Origin: Datisca glomerata
Lineage: Eukaryota; Streptophyta; Magnoliopsida; Cucurbitales; Datiscaceae
Assembly: GCA_003255025.1 (NCBI GenBank)
Contig: QANY01003900.1
Span: forward strand, 2,302,797-2,366,796
Direction: 5' to 3'
DNA length: 64,000 bases
The notes under the pieces are model-generated. The model made no database searches. It was given only the letters and a program-made list of their open reading frames with translations, and had not been told where the DNA came from. This document shows positions 1-9,703 of this stretch, piece after piece (positions within the stretch are counted from its first letter, which is position 1; each line of letters opens with the position of its first letter). Both the position numbers and the translations under genes were made by a program.

Positions 1-607
1 ATTATTTGTGTATGTCAGCTTATGTACTCACCTATTACTACCCACTTTGCTGCTGTCAAACGGATTCTTAGGTATATTGTATGTACTATTGCTCATGGCG
101 TGTGTTTTAAACCTAGATCTCTTCATTTTCAGGCCTACAACGATGCTGACTGGGCTGGGGATCCTGTAGATAGAAGATCAACTTCAGGCTTTGTTATTTT
201 TCTTGGCCAGAATCCTGTTTCTTGGAGTGGAAAGAAGAAAATGACTATGGCTCGGTCTTCTACTGAAGCATAGTATAAAGTATTAGCTAACACTGCTGTT
301 GAGTTGACTTGGTTGAGACAAATTTTTCAAGATCTTCATGTGTACCAAAGTCAAGCTCCGGTATTATTTTGTGACAACACATCTGCTATATCATTAGCTT
401 CCAATCCTGTTTTCCATGCTCGCTCAAAGCATGTGGAAATTAACTTTCACTTTGTGTGTGAAAGAATGGTCAAGAAGGATTTGATTGTGAAGCATGTGTC
501 CTCTCAACTTCCACTTGCAGACCTATTTACTAAACTTTTATGCACTCCTCAGTTTAGTTACCTTTGTGACAAACTCATCCTTCCTCCTCAGATGAGTTTG
601 CGAGGGA
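1..607 (+). pseudogene. Ty1/copia pol relic: RNase H and C-terminus
   Basis: This is the 3' end of a copia polyprotein that enters from beyond the left edge. One reading frame gives the end of the reverse-transcriptase region (FAAVKRILRYI), then RNase H with [18 protein letters not shown] and ARSSTEA, and the C-terminal LADLFTK motif. A TAG stop at 270-272 replaces the Glu codon of the usual EAEY motif, so the frame is broken inside RNase H. It ends at LRGM next to a purine run (TTTGCGAGGGATG) that looks like the polypurine tract before a 3' LTR starting near 608. The protein resembles the minus-strand copia at 43825-46844. It is a dead copy. Confidence 0.9.
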
Positions 608-1015
608 TGTTTTTAGTTAATTTTGTCAGAGGTTTTTTTTATCTTTTCTGCCCTCCTTGTTTGTGAGGTTTTCTTCTCCTTTATATTATTGTTTTGGTTG
701 ACTATTTTTCAATTAATGAAAGATTACTTTTCTAATCTTCTTTCTCTCCTTCGTCTCCCTCTTCTTTACCTATGTTTCTATCTTCAGTCTTTCTCATTTC
801 TCCACATGATAATGGAGGACCTTTGGAACGAGTCGCTCGAGCTCTATTTTTATGTGTTGTTTATGTACACGTTTCCCTCCCTGTACGTATTATGTGTATA
901 TTGAAATTATCTAACACTTGCAATCATTTATTTATATTTAGGTCTGATAGTTTTGTTCAGATCCTTCTGATGTCTGTAACTCTACGTTGTCATTGAAATA
1001 TGATGTTTCTCTTAA
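608..1015 (+). repeat. Probable decayed 3' LTR of the copia relic
   Basis: The stretch begins with TGTTTTTAG directly after a polypurine-like run, where a copia 3' LTR should begin. It is T/C-rich and ends in an A-rich tract near 1010-1030. No second LTR copy lies in the window to compare with, so the extent is a guess. From here to about 1560 I see no gene. Confidence 0.35.
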
Positions 1016-1563
1016 AAAAATAAATAAATAACAGACCCACAAGTTCCCCATATTGTCACTCATATTCTTGTTTATGTTATGTCACAAGTATTCTGACTAG
1101 AAGAGTTTCCAATATAAATGGTTCATCTTTGATTCTTCATCCATTGTTAGTGTTTGGTAATCCCATCGCAAGGAATTCTAGAAGAGGAGTGTGACGATTA
1201 AAGTGAAATCGGTTGTAATTTTTCTACTGCGTTTTGGTTAAAGGAAACATTGTCTGAAGTCGAGAGCCATTTTTTATCTTTCATTGTTTCCATACTCATG
1301 TATACCACCTAAAAAATCCTCTAGCTTTGGAAACGAACTGGAACCATACCTAGAGAAACAATAATAAAAAGCATTAACTAAAGAAAAGATGAGGAGGAGG
1401 AGGGGGTGAAGTTGATGAAGGTAGTGAGTTTTTGAAGTGGGCTAGAAGTAATTTCCATTCTCATGTGAGGTGGAAGAGAAAGACCTAACCAGCTATTATT
1501 ATCATTATCTCTTCTGTCTAATTCCTACCCAAAACTAATTGGTATTAAGTGGAGAGGTTCAAC

Positions 1564-1760
1564 ACATGTATAAACATAGACAGATCTTAATCCACAGTCG
1601 ATGTGAGATAATATCCCTTAACACCCCCCTCACGTGGAGCGTGCCATGAGCTAAGACGATATAGACGGAGACAGAGACAGACAATGATCGGGCCTGAGAC
1701 ATGTATAAACGCACAGATAGATCCTCATTTATAGTCGATGTTGGATAACATCCATTAACA
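1564..1760 (-). mobile_element. TRIM-like element with 60-bp terminal direct repeats
   Basis: Two similar 60-62 bp direct repeats, 1564-1623 and 1699-1760, both start ACATGTATAAAC and both end in TTAACA. They share an interior CAGTCGATG/TAGTCGATG block. About 75 bp separate them. On the minus strand each repeat begins TGTTAA, and the inner end of the 3' copy is preceded by a G-run (GTGAGGGGGGTGTTAA) like a polypurine tract. That is the layout of a very small terminal-repeat retrotransposon in miniature. There is no coding capacity. The open frame across it on the minus strand is a by-product of the repeats. Confidence 0.5.
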
Positions 1761-2099
1761 ACTTCCATTGTTATAATTGTTAACGGGCTTTATCTTCTTC
1801 CCATTCTCTCCCTCTTGATTTTCTCACTTAAAAAATTTCTTACTTAGGAAGCAGTATCTCACCACGGGAACTCAGGGAGCAAATAAACTAATCATATTAA
1901 CTCCCTGACTCATAATTTTCCTTTTTTTCCTTTTCTTTCTTTTGTATTCTAGCTACAGAACATAGCCAAAAATAATTCCCCAGCACCGCTCAATTTTTAA
2001 AGCTTTCTCTCCCCCTCACCTTTAAAGAGAAGAAAGAAAACTCTATGATTTATGTTGATGCCTATTTATGCAATAATACATGTGTTCAGTGATTGTCAC

Positions 2100-2486
2100 T
2101 AGAAACCTGCATATCACAAATAAACGAACCCAAAGAGCGAGGGTGACTAGGGTTGGTGTCCTCGCCAAAGGACATCTGATGATTACGTTAGAAGTCTGGT
2201 CCTATTATAGTAGTGATTCTTTAGGTGGAAAATCACTTATTTCTTCTTGAGTAAGATGGGGTATTTATACATGAGGTTTGTAGTGTGGAGACATGCAGGG
2301 GAAGCCCTAGTGATGGGACTCCTGACACCTATTGAACGGGTAGGGGATAACATTTAATGCCCTCACTCGAGTTGACATAAAGATCGGATCATTAAATGTT
2401 GATGTGCCCCGATTAGATTTGAGTGGGGGCGAGGTGACTGAACGAGGGCTGATCTGACGTGCCACTATAATGATTGGACCTGATGG
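2100..2486. repeat. LTR-like GC-richer fragment, left half
   Basis: This is a GC-richer block that differs from its AT-rich surroundings. It contains a TATA-like GTATTTATAC at about 2260 and CCTCACTCGAG/GAGTGGGGGCGAGG segments. Composition resumes after the hAT-like insertion at 3564-3775 (GGAGCGAGGAATGCCACG...), so the two parts look like one LTR-type sequence split by that insertion. No coding region was recognised and no partner LTR is in the window. Confidence 0.35.
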
Positions 2487-3563
2487 TAGGGGTGTACGTA
2501 AAATTGATAGAACTGATTAACATGATTGAACCGAACCGAACTGAGTCGATCCGATTGGCTCCTATATTTTAATCAGCTCGATTCAGTTTTAGCATAATAA
2601 AAAACATGATATCCGGCTCGGTCTGCGGTTTGCGGAGTAAAACCGCATCGAACCAAACTGACACCTTATATATTTAACCCATCATTTTGTTCAAACCTAG
2701 TATCTTTCATTTTAACTCTGCATCTCCCAGTCCCATCACCCTCTCTCCATTCATTTTATCTCTGCGGACTGTGCCTCTCATGACTCTCTCCACTCATTCT
2801 CTGAATCTCCCATCTCTCTCTCCACTCATTCTATTCCTTCCATCACTCTCTATCTCTCCATTCATTCTCATTCTTTCTCTCCACTCATTCTCTCTTCCTT
2901 CTCTCTACGTAACCTTTTCTAAACCCATTCTCTCTTCTCTCCCAAAACACTCTCTCCATCTCAAGTTCTCTAACTCATTCTCTCTCAAAGCACTCTCTTT
3001 GAACTTATTCCCTCTCTCTCTACCCTAGCCCCCAACTTTTGTCTCTGTGGATTTGATAAAAAATACAAGAGCTGTAGAAAAAAGAATCACAGCACCGATT
3101 TTTCTATAGATTAAAAGAAGGGATCTGATTGCGTAGAAGATTCTTCACTATTTTCCTCTTGCTCGTGTTCATTTTCAAGCTTGTGTTATTCTGATCTTAC
3201 GTAAATACTAAGTTGCATTTATTACCTCTGGTATTTTATTTTTATTTTTTTTAATAATATGGTATTCATCGTTCAAATCGAAAGAAATAGCTTAAAGGGG
3301 TTCTGATTCTCTTCTACGGTATTGTTGTTGCAACTAATCGAAACACACTTTTAATGCCAAATTGCCAATGATAATTTTTACTTGTTCTCTTTGATACTCA
3401 GATTTTATACTTGTTTTCTGCGATTAAGTTTGTCTTTTTTCCTGTTATCTCTTCATTCTTCGGTCAAAATGGTCCGGTTTGACTTAGTTTCTATAAATTA
3501 TACAATTCGGTTTGGTTTGAAAAATTCTTTAAACCGAACCAAACTGAACCGATTACACCCCTA
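2487..3563. mobile_element. hAT-like non-autonomous element (TAGGGGTGTA ends)
   Basis: The left end is TAGGGGTGTACG (2487-2498) and the right end is TACACCCCTA (3554-3563), an inverted pair. Subterminal GAACCGAACCGAAC motifs near the left end and CGGTTTGG/AACCGAACCAAAC near the right end are typical of this abundant plant family. The inside holds a long CT-rich stretch (about 2690-3030) and no transposase. The flanking 8-mers (CCTGATGG and CTTAGGCA) do not match, so no target duplication survives. The open frame over the CT-rich stretch is low-complexity and not a gene. Confidence 0.6.
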
Positions 3564-3775
3564 CTTAGGCAGGAGCGAGGAATGCCACGTGGGAGCTCGC
3601 TTTCCGCGGGCAATGATGACAATGGCACGGCGGGTCAGCTGAGCTTCCTGATCAACCTCGAGCCTGGGACGAGGTGGTTGTTCCAAGGGTCAAGAAGCCT
3701 CCACCTCATTCCCGAGGGTTCGTCTCGCCGAGCTCTGACCATCATGGGTCCCACCGAGCTCTGACCAACATGGCT
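3564..3775. repeat. LTR-like GC-richer fragment, right half
   Basis: This continues the GC-rich sequence that the hAT-like element interrupts. It carries CTCGAGCCTGGGACGAGG and two close copies of CCGAGCTCTGACCA-(A/T)CATGG (about 3730-3775). Two short open frames overlap it, but nothing in them is recognisable. The next 300 bp, up to the palindromic array at 4070, show no gene. Confidence 0.3.
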
Positions 3776-4069
3776 CCTATATTCTTCCAAAATCAACATT
3801 TTTATTGCTTTCATCTTCTTCTTTATTGTTTGTTTTTACATCCTCAAGTTTCGATGCGCTTTTCCGTTCACCAAAGAAGCTTGTTGACTAAGAGGTATGT
3901 ACGTTATATATTATGTCATGATGTTTCAAGTTTTTGTTTGGGTTCATGAGTTTTATTAGGAGTTTTCTTAAACAATTAGGACGTTATTCTCATTTTCCAT
4001 ATTGTTAACTCTTCATGTATTATCTATCAAAATACACTCGTGTAGTAAAAAACGTTGATGATGAAGATA

Positions 4070-4245
4070 ACTCGTCAAGCCATATCTATTTGAAGACTTC
4101 AAGTAGATTGACTACTTGAAGAATTTAAGAGTGAACTTGAAGACTAAAATTGAAGAGTTCAAGTAGATTAGTTACTTGATGACTTCAAGTTTGGTTACTT
4201 GAACATTTCAAGTATACTCTAACTTGTTTGAAATGTTAAAACTAC
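4070..4245. repeat. Left array of CTTGAAGACTTCAAG-type palindromes beside the MuDR relic
   Basis: Short near-palindromes recur here: TTGAAGACTTCAAG, ACTTGAAGAATTTAAG, TTGAAGAGTTCAAG, ACTTGATGACTTCAAG and ACTTGAACATTTCAAG. Each is built as TTGAA-3 nt-TTCAA with a few mismatches. A matching cluster lies at 5925-6250 on the far side of the MuDR-like coding relic, so the two clusters look like the terminal regions of one element. Confidence 0.55.
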
Positions 4246-4659
4246 TTACCTTCTTCATTGTCTTACTAAACAAAAATTTCTGAAGCTCTAATGTTTGTGG
4301 TATACAACGGAAACGAGGTACTTCATGGTATTTTAGTGGAGAGGATCAAACATTTAGAGATATCAATCAATTGTACTTACCACGAGATGTCTAATATATT
4401 ATATGATGATTTCACACCGATCACACAAAGTACAATCTTCTGATAAAATTTCTTTATATAACTCATGTTTCATGCATTCCGTTGAAATATTAAATGATCA
4501 AGATTTGAAGTCCTCTATTAATGAGAATGGGTCATAAGCATTTTGAACTCCTTTATGTATTACTACCAAACTTAAACTTAGTCAAACTCATAGTTGTGTG
4601 TTCTTAGTAGTACACAGTTACATCAGGATCGACATCAACGCATTTTGTAATTTTTTTGG

Positions 4660-5555
4660 GGTGGATCATTAGGAACTGAAAGTCGTGTTCTGTAACTATT
4701 CTGTCACAACAACCTCGTTATAATGACATTTTTTATGCACCAAATGATTATGATAATTATTTTGAGAAAGATAATGTTTATTGGGAGAGATGATAATAAA
4801 TGTCTCTGTGACTATTGTGAAGAATGATTCATGTTGACGATGAACATTTCGATGATGATGATGATATGATAATCATGTTGATGATGCAATCTAGAAAAAT
4901 GATTCTCCAACTTTACCAGATTTGAAAGCAATACCAGAACCAGAAGTTACAATTTCAATGAATAATGCACATTTGTCGTCATGGCCTAAGTTTAATGAGT
5001 TTGTATGAAACATGATAAGTATGGATGAATTGTACAATAATAAAATGGACTTGTATACAATTATTGGTATGATTAACCATCCGTCAAAATTTGAATTGAA
5101 TGTCTTCAAGTCCACGAAGTCATTAATGATACTTGTATGCATTGGAAAAATATGCCAATGGAGGCTATTAGCCATGAGTTGTGACATGCTCTGTACTTTA
5201 ATGTTACCAAGTTCAATAATACACATATGTACACCTTTGACATCTTACAACGTGATCATCATCAAACTTTTTACTCATTGATTGGTCATTGTATAAGGTT
5301 CAAATAGTGGTGCAGGATGGATATATAGGCTAAAAGACGTAGTGGAAGATATTCAAAGAGAAGTTTGGTGTTAATATAAACTATCATATGGCTTGGAGGA
5401 CTATGGAATTTGCATGGACTTCAGCTCGAGAGTCACATGAAGACAATAATATGATGCTCCAATCCTATTGTCACATGTTACAATCAAAGAATTTAGATAT
5501 CCATTTCTTATATTCAATACATATAGAGCATAATGAGCATCGAGGTTTAAACTAA
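4660..5555 (+). pseudogene. MULE (MuDR) transposase relic, N-terminal DNA-binding part
   Basis: Pieces of a MuDR-type transposase N-terminus can be followed across frames. NVFKSTKSLMILVCIGKICQ-WRLLA (about 5100-5175) matches the start of the DBD_Tnp_Mut domain, where a conserved Cys pair and WRLRA follow a 'KST..L.V.C' strand. Next come a THMYTFD-like segment, LIGHCIRFK, and, in another frame, AWRTMEFAWTSARESHED with LQSYCHMLQSKN (about 5390-5500), the link leading to the catalytic domain. The DDE catalytic domain itself is missing after about 5550. Frameshifts and stops occur throughout. The role is inferred from motifs recalled for the family, not from a search. Confidence 0.65.
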
Positions 5556-5924
5556 TAACTTAGATTTTTATTCCAGGCACTACAACACACACACACATAT
5601 ATATCGTCAAAAGATAAGAACAACCAAATATGATAGCAAACATTTTACTTCCCTCCGCATTATGTGATGGAAAATAGTGAGGGAAAACTTCATGGATGAG
5701 ACATATAATAGATGCCCAAATCAAGTGTCTCTAAATAATATTTCTGAATCTCGATTAGCTTCTTGTTGATATTTTCAATGCAACAAATGTTGAAATTGCA
5801 ACTTACTTGTGTTGTTCTAAATTTTGTGACATTATGAATATACCGAGCTTAATGATGGCAACCATAACTTGTAGAAATATATAATTATTAAAGTCTTACA
5901 TCGCAAGTACTATTTAATTTCACA

Positions 5925-6250
5925 ATTGAAAATGACAAGTATTGACTTGAAGTGTCAGTTCGCACAGAAACTTGAAGACTTCAAGATCATAATTGAAGTC
6001 TTCAAGTGTGCACTTAATTTTATGAAGTGTAACCTTGAAGTTTGTAAGTCATTATACACTTTAAAATATCATGTATTGACTTGAAGTATTCAACTCACAT
6101 AGAAGATGAAGTTTTCAAGGTTATATATGAAGTCTTCATGTGCGCACTTGAAGTTTTGAAGTATGATCTTGGAGTCTTCAAGTGTGACATTGAAGTTTTC
6201 AAAACATTCCACTCTTGAAAACTTCAAGTACTGACTTGAAGTGTTCTGTT
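5925..6250. repeat. Right array of CTTGAAGTCTTCAAG-type palindromes beside the MuDR relic
   Basis: This contains TTGAAGACTTCAAG, TTGAAGTCTTCAAG, GGAGTCTTCAAG, TTGAAGTTTTCAA and CTTGAAAACTTCAAG, plus repeated GTATTGACTTGAAGTGT/GTATT blocks. It matches the left array in motif but not in exact order. Together with the MuDR relic between them, it suggests a MULE with repeat-rich termini. Confidence 0.55.
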
Positions 6251-7170
6251 AACACAATAATAACTTTCATTTTTTAGAAGGTTCTATGCTTCTATTAACA
6301 TAAAATCATAGATGGAAAAAATTCATAATAAGTTATTAATAGGTTCAAAAACATGCATCTGGTTCAAGACTTCTCGCAAATGATTAGAATAAATGCAAAG
6401 CAGAAACCAACCAATAAATCCTAGTTTAAAAATCAAAGATAAAATTAAATGAGAGGATATGTTTTGGAGGAGCATACCTTGTTATGATAGATTGAGAAGT
6501 GAAGAATATTGTCATTGAAATGCCAACTGCATAAGAAAACGAAGGAAGAATAACCCGACTGAGGTAGCAGCAAATCGCAAGGAAGAAAAAGAAGCAAAAC
6601 ACAAAGATCCTAGCAGTAAAAAATCTAGTCGAAATGAAAAGGGATAAAGAGGGAAATGGACGTTGAAAGTGAATAAAAGGACTGCGATGTGATCGTAAAG
6701 AAGAAGAGGAAAATAATAGAGATAGTCGAATGAAGTCGAAGTGGGGAAAAAGGAATTGATGAAATATTTTGGCAGATTTTTTGAAAAAGGTGTCCGATTA
6801 CACTGTTTTTGATGGGCATTGTTACTGCAAAAATTTCATCTTCTTACATTATAACAAATCAATGTTATAATTAGATATAGCCATGACATTTGAGGAGGAT
6901 GATGTTTCTTTTCAGGAAACTTTATTTCTTTATTTTCTCCACTTCTGTTTTTTTTTGGTTGGACCTTAATTGTATTAAGGCTTAACATTTGGTACATTTC
7001 ATATTTTATTATACATATTCCATAATTTTTTAAATCATTACATTTATAAATCTTCAATTGTTTGAATGTGTTAGTCTTGTATAATACCGTGCAAAGCACT
7101 GACTTTCAATTAATCATTTAAAATATTCCAAACAATTAACTATTTTGAAAAAATTAGTTATTGGATCATC
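6251..7170. other. AT-rich stretch without recognised gene
   Basis: Short open frames occur on the minus strand (6625-6819 and 6836-7099), but they are low-complexity and match no family I know. A purine-rich block, AAGAAGAAGAGGAAAATAA, lies at about 6700. I see no repeat boundary apart from the inverted-repeat element that begins near 7171. Confidence 0.4.
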
Positions 7171-8440
7171 ATAATTTATCTCTAGTTTTCATTGTATTTT
7201 AAAAGTCCTCTAATATTGGTTAACGTTTCAATTTTGTTCTTTTATTAACATCAGTTTGTGAACTTTAACGCTTTTGTTGATGTGCCAAGTTATACGCACA
7301 TGTGACTTGTTATGCATCTCGATAAAATATAATTTTTTTTCACTATTCACGGAAATCTTGGTTTACCCTCTCCTTCACAACCTTGTTATGGCAACCTTTA
7401 CAACCGAAGTTAGCTAATATCCACTGGCCCTTCATTTGCTCGCTCCTCTAGTTTAAGGGAATTGTTGAATAACACGATGGGCATGCCGTGCGAGGCAAGA
7501 GGTTTCAGTGCATTGGGATTGAATCCGATGCCATTGAGCTTTGGTGGGCCTTTTGGGAACAGAGGGGACAATTCCCTTAAATAATATATAAAATATTTTA
7601 ATTAATCTAATATTAAAATTAGATATTGATAACTATATCCACAAGTTTTCATAATCTTATCTTTTCAGAGATATATTTTTTTATAATTATATTTCAATAA
7701 TTTTATTATGAAAATCATTTACTCGTAATTTTATATAAAATGATCCTTTATGAATGCAATCATGATTTTAAATTACGGTCACGGTCGATGTTGTGTTACG
7801 AAAATTGGATATAACAATTTTTTTTATTTTCTTCCATTGTGGGCCGCCAATGACTGACGGGGGCTGTCATGGACCATCGCGGTTCATAACAGACATGCGT
7901 GAATTTTCTTAGATCCGTTATATTAGACCGTACTGATTTCGCCATCAGCCGGGCTGTTATGTAACGGCTGTTACGTCACGTAACAGCCGCCATTTGATAC
8001 AATGGATTCTATCTCTCCTACTTTGCGAACTTCTTTAATGGAGTGAGTGGTAAGTGACAAGGGTACTCTTCCATGCAGAGGTCACTAAAATGTCCTTTTA
8101 TCTGTTGAGTTTCTTTAGTCGAGAAATAAGAATCTTGCTTTAGTGATAGGACTGGAAAAATGAAGGGCTGGCGGGAATTTAGCTAACTCAGGATAGTAAA
8201 GGAGGCCATGACAGGGTTGTAAAGGAGTAAAATTTATTTATTTTTTGTTATGTGTAATTTTTAGATCCCACCTAAGTTATATGTGTACAAGTGCCAGGTG
8301 GGCAAGTACGTCAACAAAACTGTTAAAATTCACAAAAATAGGTTAATAGAAGGTTAAAATTGAAACGTGGAATTGAACGATGAAATGAAGAGTTATTCAC
8401 ATGCGATATTAATGACCAAATTGAAACTAGAGTAAATTAC
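7171..8440. mobile_element. DNA element with ~250-bp inverted terminal regions
   Basis: The left end region (ATAATTTATCTCTAGTTTTC ... TTCAATTTTGTTCTTTTATT ... GTTGATGTGCCAAG) reappears inverted in the right end region (... GGTTAATAGAAGGTTAAAAT ... ACTAGAGTAAATTAC). The pairing reaches to about 7440 on the left and 8130 on the right, where CACTGGCCCTTCATTTGCTC is mirrored by AAATGAAGGGCTGGCG. The ~700-bp centre carries no transposase. It contains a GC-rich dyad (7965-7989). No clear target duplication was found. A MULE or other TIR-type non-autonomous element is likely. Confidence 0.6.
7965..7989. repeat. Perfect 11-bp inverted repeat with 3-nt loop
   Basis: The arms CGGCTGTTACG and CGTAACAGCCG surround TCA. 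Nearby sequence repeats the GTTACG/CGTAAC theme (GGCTGTTATGTAACGGC). It sits in the middle of the 7171-8440 element. Its function is unknown. Confidence 0.8.
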
Positions 8441-9698
8441 TATGCTTATATTGAATAATTTTCTTAAATATTTTAAAATACTTATAATAACTACACATTT
8501 TGCTCAACATATTTTTCTCTTTCATCTTGCCCAAAAAAATTTATCATTTAAAATTGGGGTCGTTCTTCAATGTTAAAAAAGTTTTACTCGCATTGATGTT
8601 GAGATTGATTCTTAATGTTGGATTTGACTAAGATAATCTCAGACTTCATTTCCTTTGCAACCGGCTCGAATGGTCACTAAAGGAAACTCATTATTTTTGT
8701 TCAAACCCCTTTCCCCCGTGCCCTCACTTCTTCTCAGACCTTTCTCAAAAAGAAATGTCATCTTCTAAAATCTCTTCCTAAACTCCATTGGGTGTTTCTC
8801 CGTATGGTCTCTCAATTACTGAGTTCTTTGTTTAAATCATTTCTTCGAATCAATAGTATATTTTTTAGTTTCTTGTTTGAGTTATCAAGCCGAAGATGTT
8901 GACCCCCGAAGGAGACATGCCAAGAAGAAGAACCCGGGTTCGTGCTCATTTAATTCTTCCCGTTGAAGAAGAGCAGCATGAATATCACGTGCACATCAAA
9001 CCATTCATGAAGATGAGGACATCCATCTCGAAGCTTTGAGGACAACATTGATTGACCAGTTTTAATGTGTCATGAGTCATATGCTTCCCTTTTCATGATA
9101 ATACATCATGTGAATGCTTAATTCTTCCTTCACATGGACTATCAGTTCAGTTCATTCGTCATCCTCATCTCACCTTCATTGTCAACTTCATCTTCACCTT
9201 CATCGTCACCTTCATCATCTTTATGTTCATCTTCATCTCCATCTTTGTCATCCTTGTTCCTATCTCCTTCACCTTCTCCTCCACATTCATACATTCACAG
9301 TCTTCTTTCTATCTGAGCCTACAAGTATTCATAGGCAAAATTATATTCAAGCTAGGACCTTTCAATTTGAATATTTTTATGCGACAGAAAATAATTGGGA
9401 AGAGGGTTTACAATTTTTCTGTCCTTTTTATCGTTGCTTACGCCTTCATAATAACCTTCACCATCTTCTCCCACGCATTCAACATTTTATCAATGACCAC
9501 CCTTTGTAGACCCCCAATCATGCCATGACACTAACAATCATGCAAGATATTTATACTAACAATATTAAAAGATTTAAAAGGATAACTAACATGATCGATG
9601 TCAGTTGGAGAACGCCCTTGATTGTGACATCATGAGGAATTTTAGCTAGCTCACTCCCACCTTCGGAGAGTGGAAGCATTAACTCCCAAGGCGATAGA
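8441..9698. other. Intergenic sequence with TCATCTTCA low-complexity tract
   Basis: A long TCATC/TTCACC simple-sequence stretch covers about 9150-9300, and the open frames there (Ser/Pro- or His/Leu-rich) come from it. Around 8890-9040 a short frame with PRRRTRVRAHLILPVEEEQH can be read on the plus strand, but I cannot assign it. There is no other gene signal. Confidence 0.4.
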
Positions 9699-9703
9699 GT
9701 GAT
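9699..9703. other. Target-site duplication GTGAT, left copy
   Basis: GTGAT directly precedes the first LTR and is repeated exactly at 16898-16902 after the third LTR. Confidence 0.85.

Noticed and set aside
2687..3028. 113-residue open frame rich in Ser/Leu/Pro
   Set aside because: It is a translation of a CT-rich tract inside a hAT-like element.
9114..9528. Overlapping open frames rich in Ser, Pro, His
   Set aside because: They come from a TCATCT-type simple sequence and overlap in all three frames.
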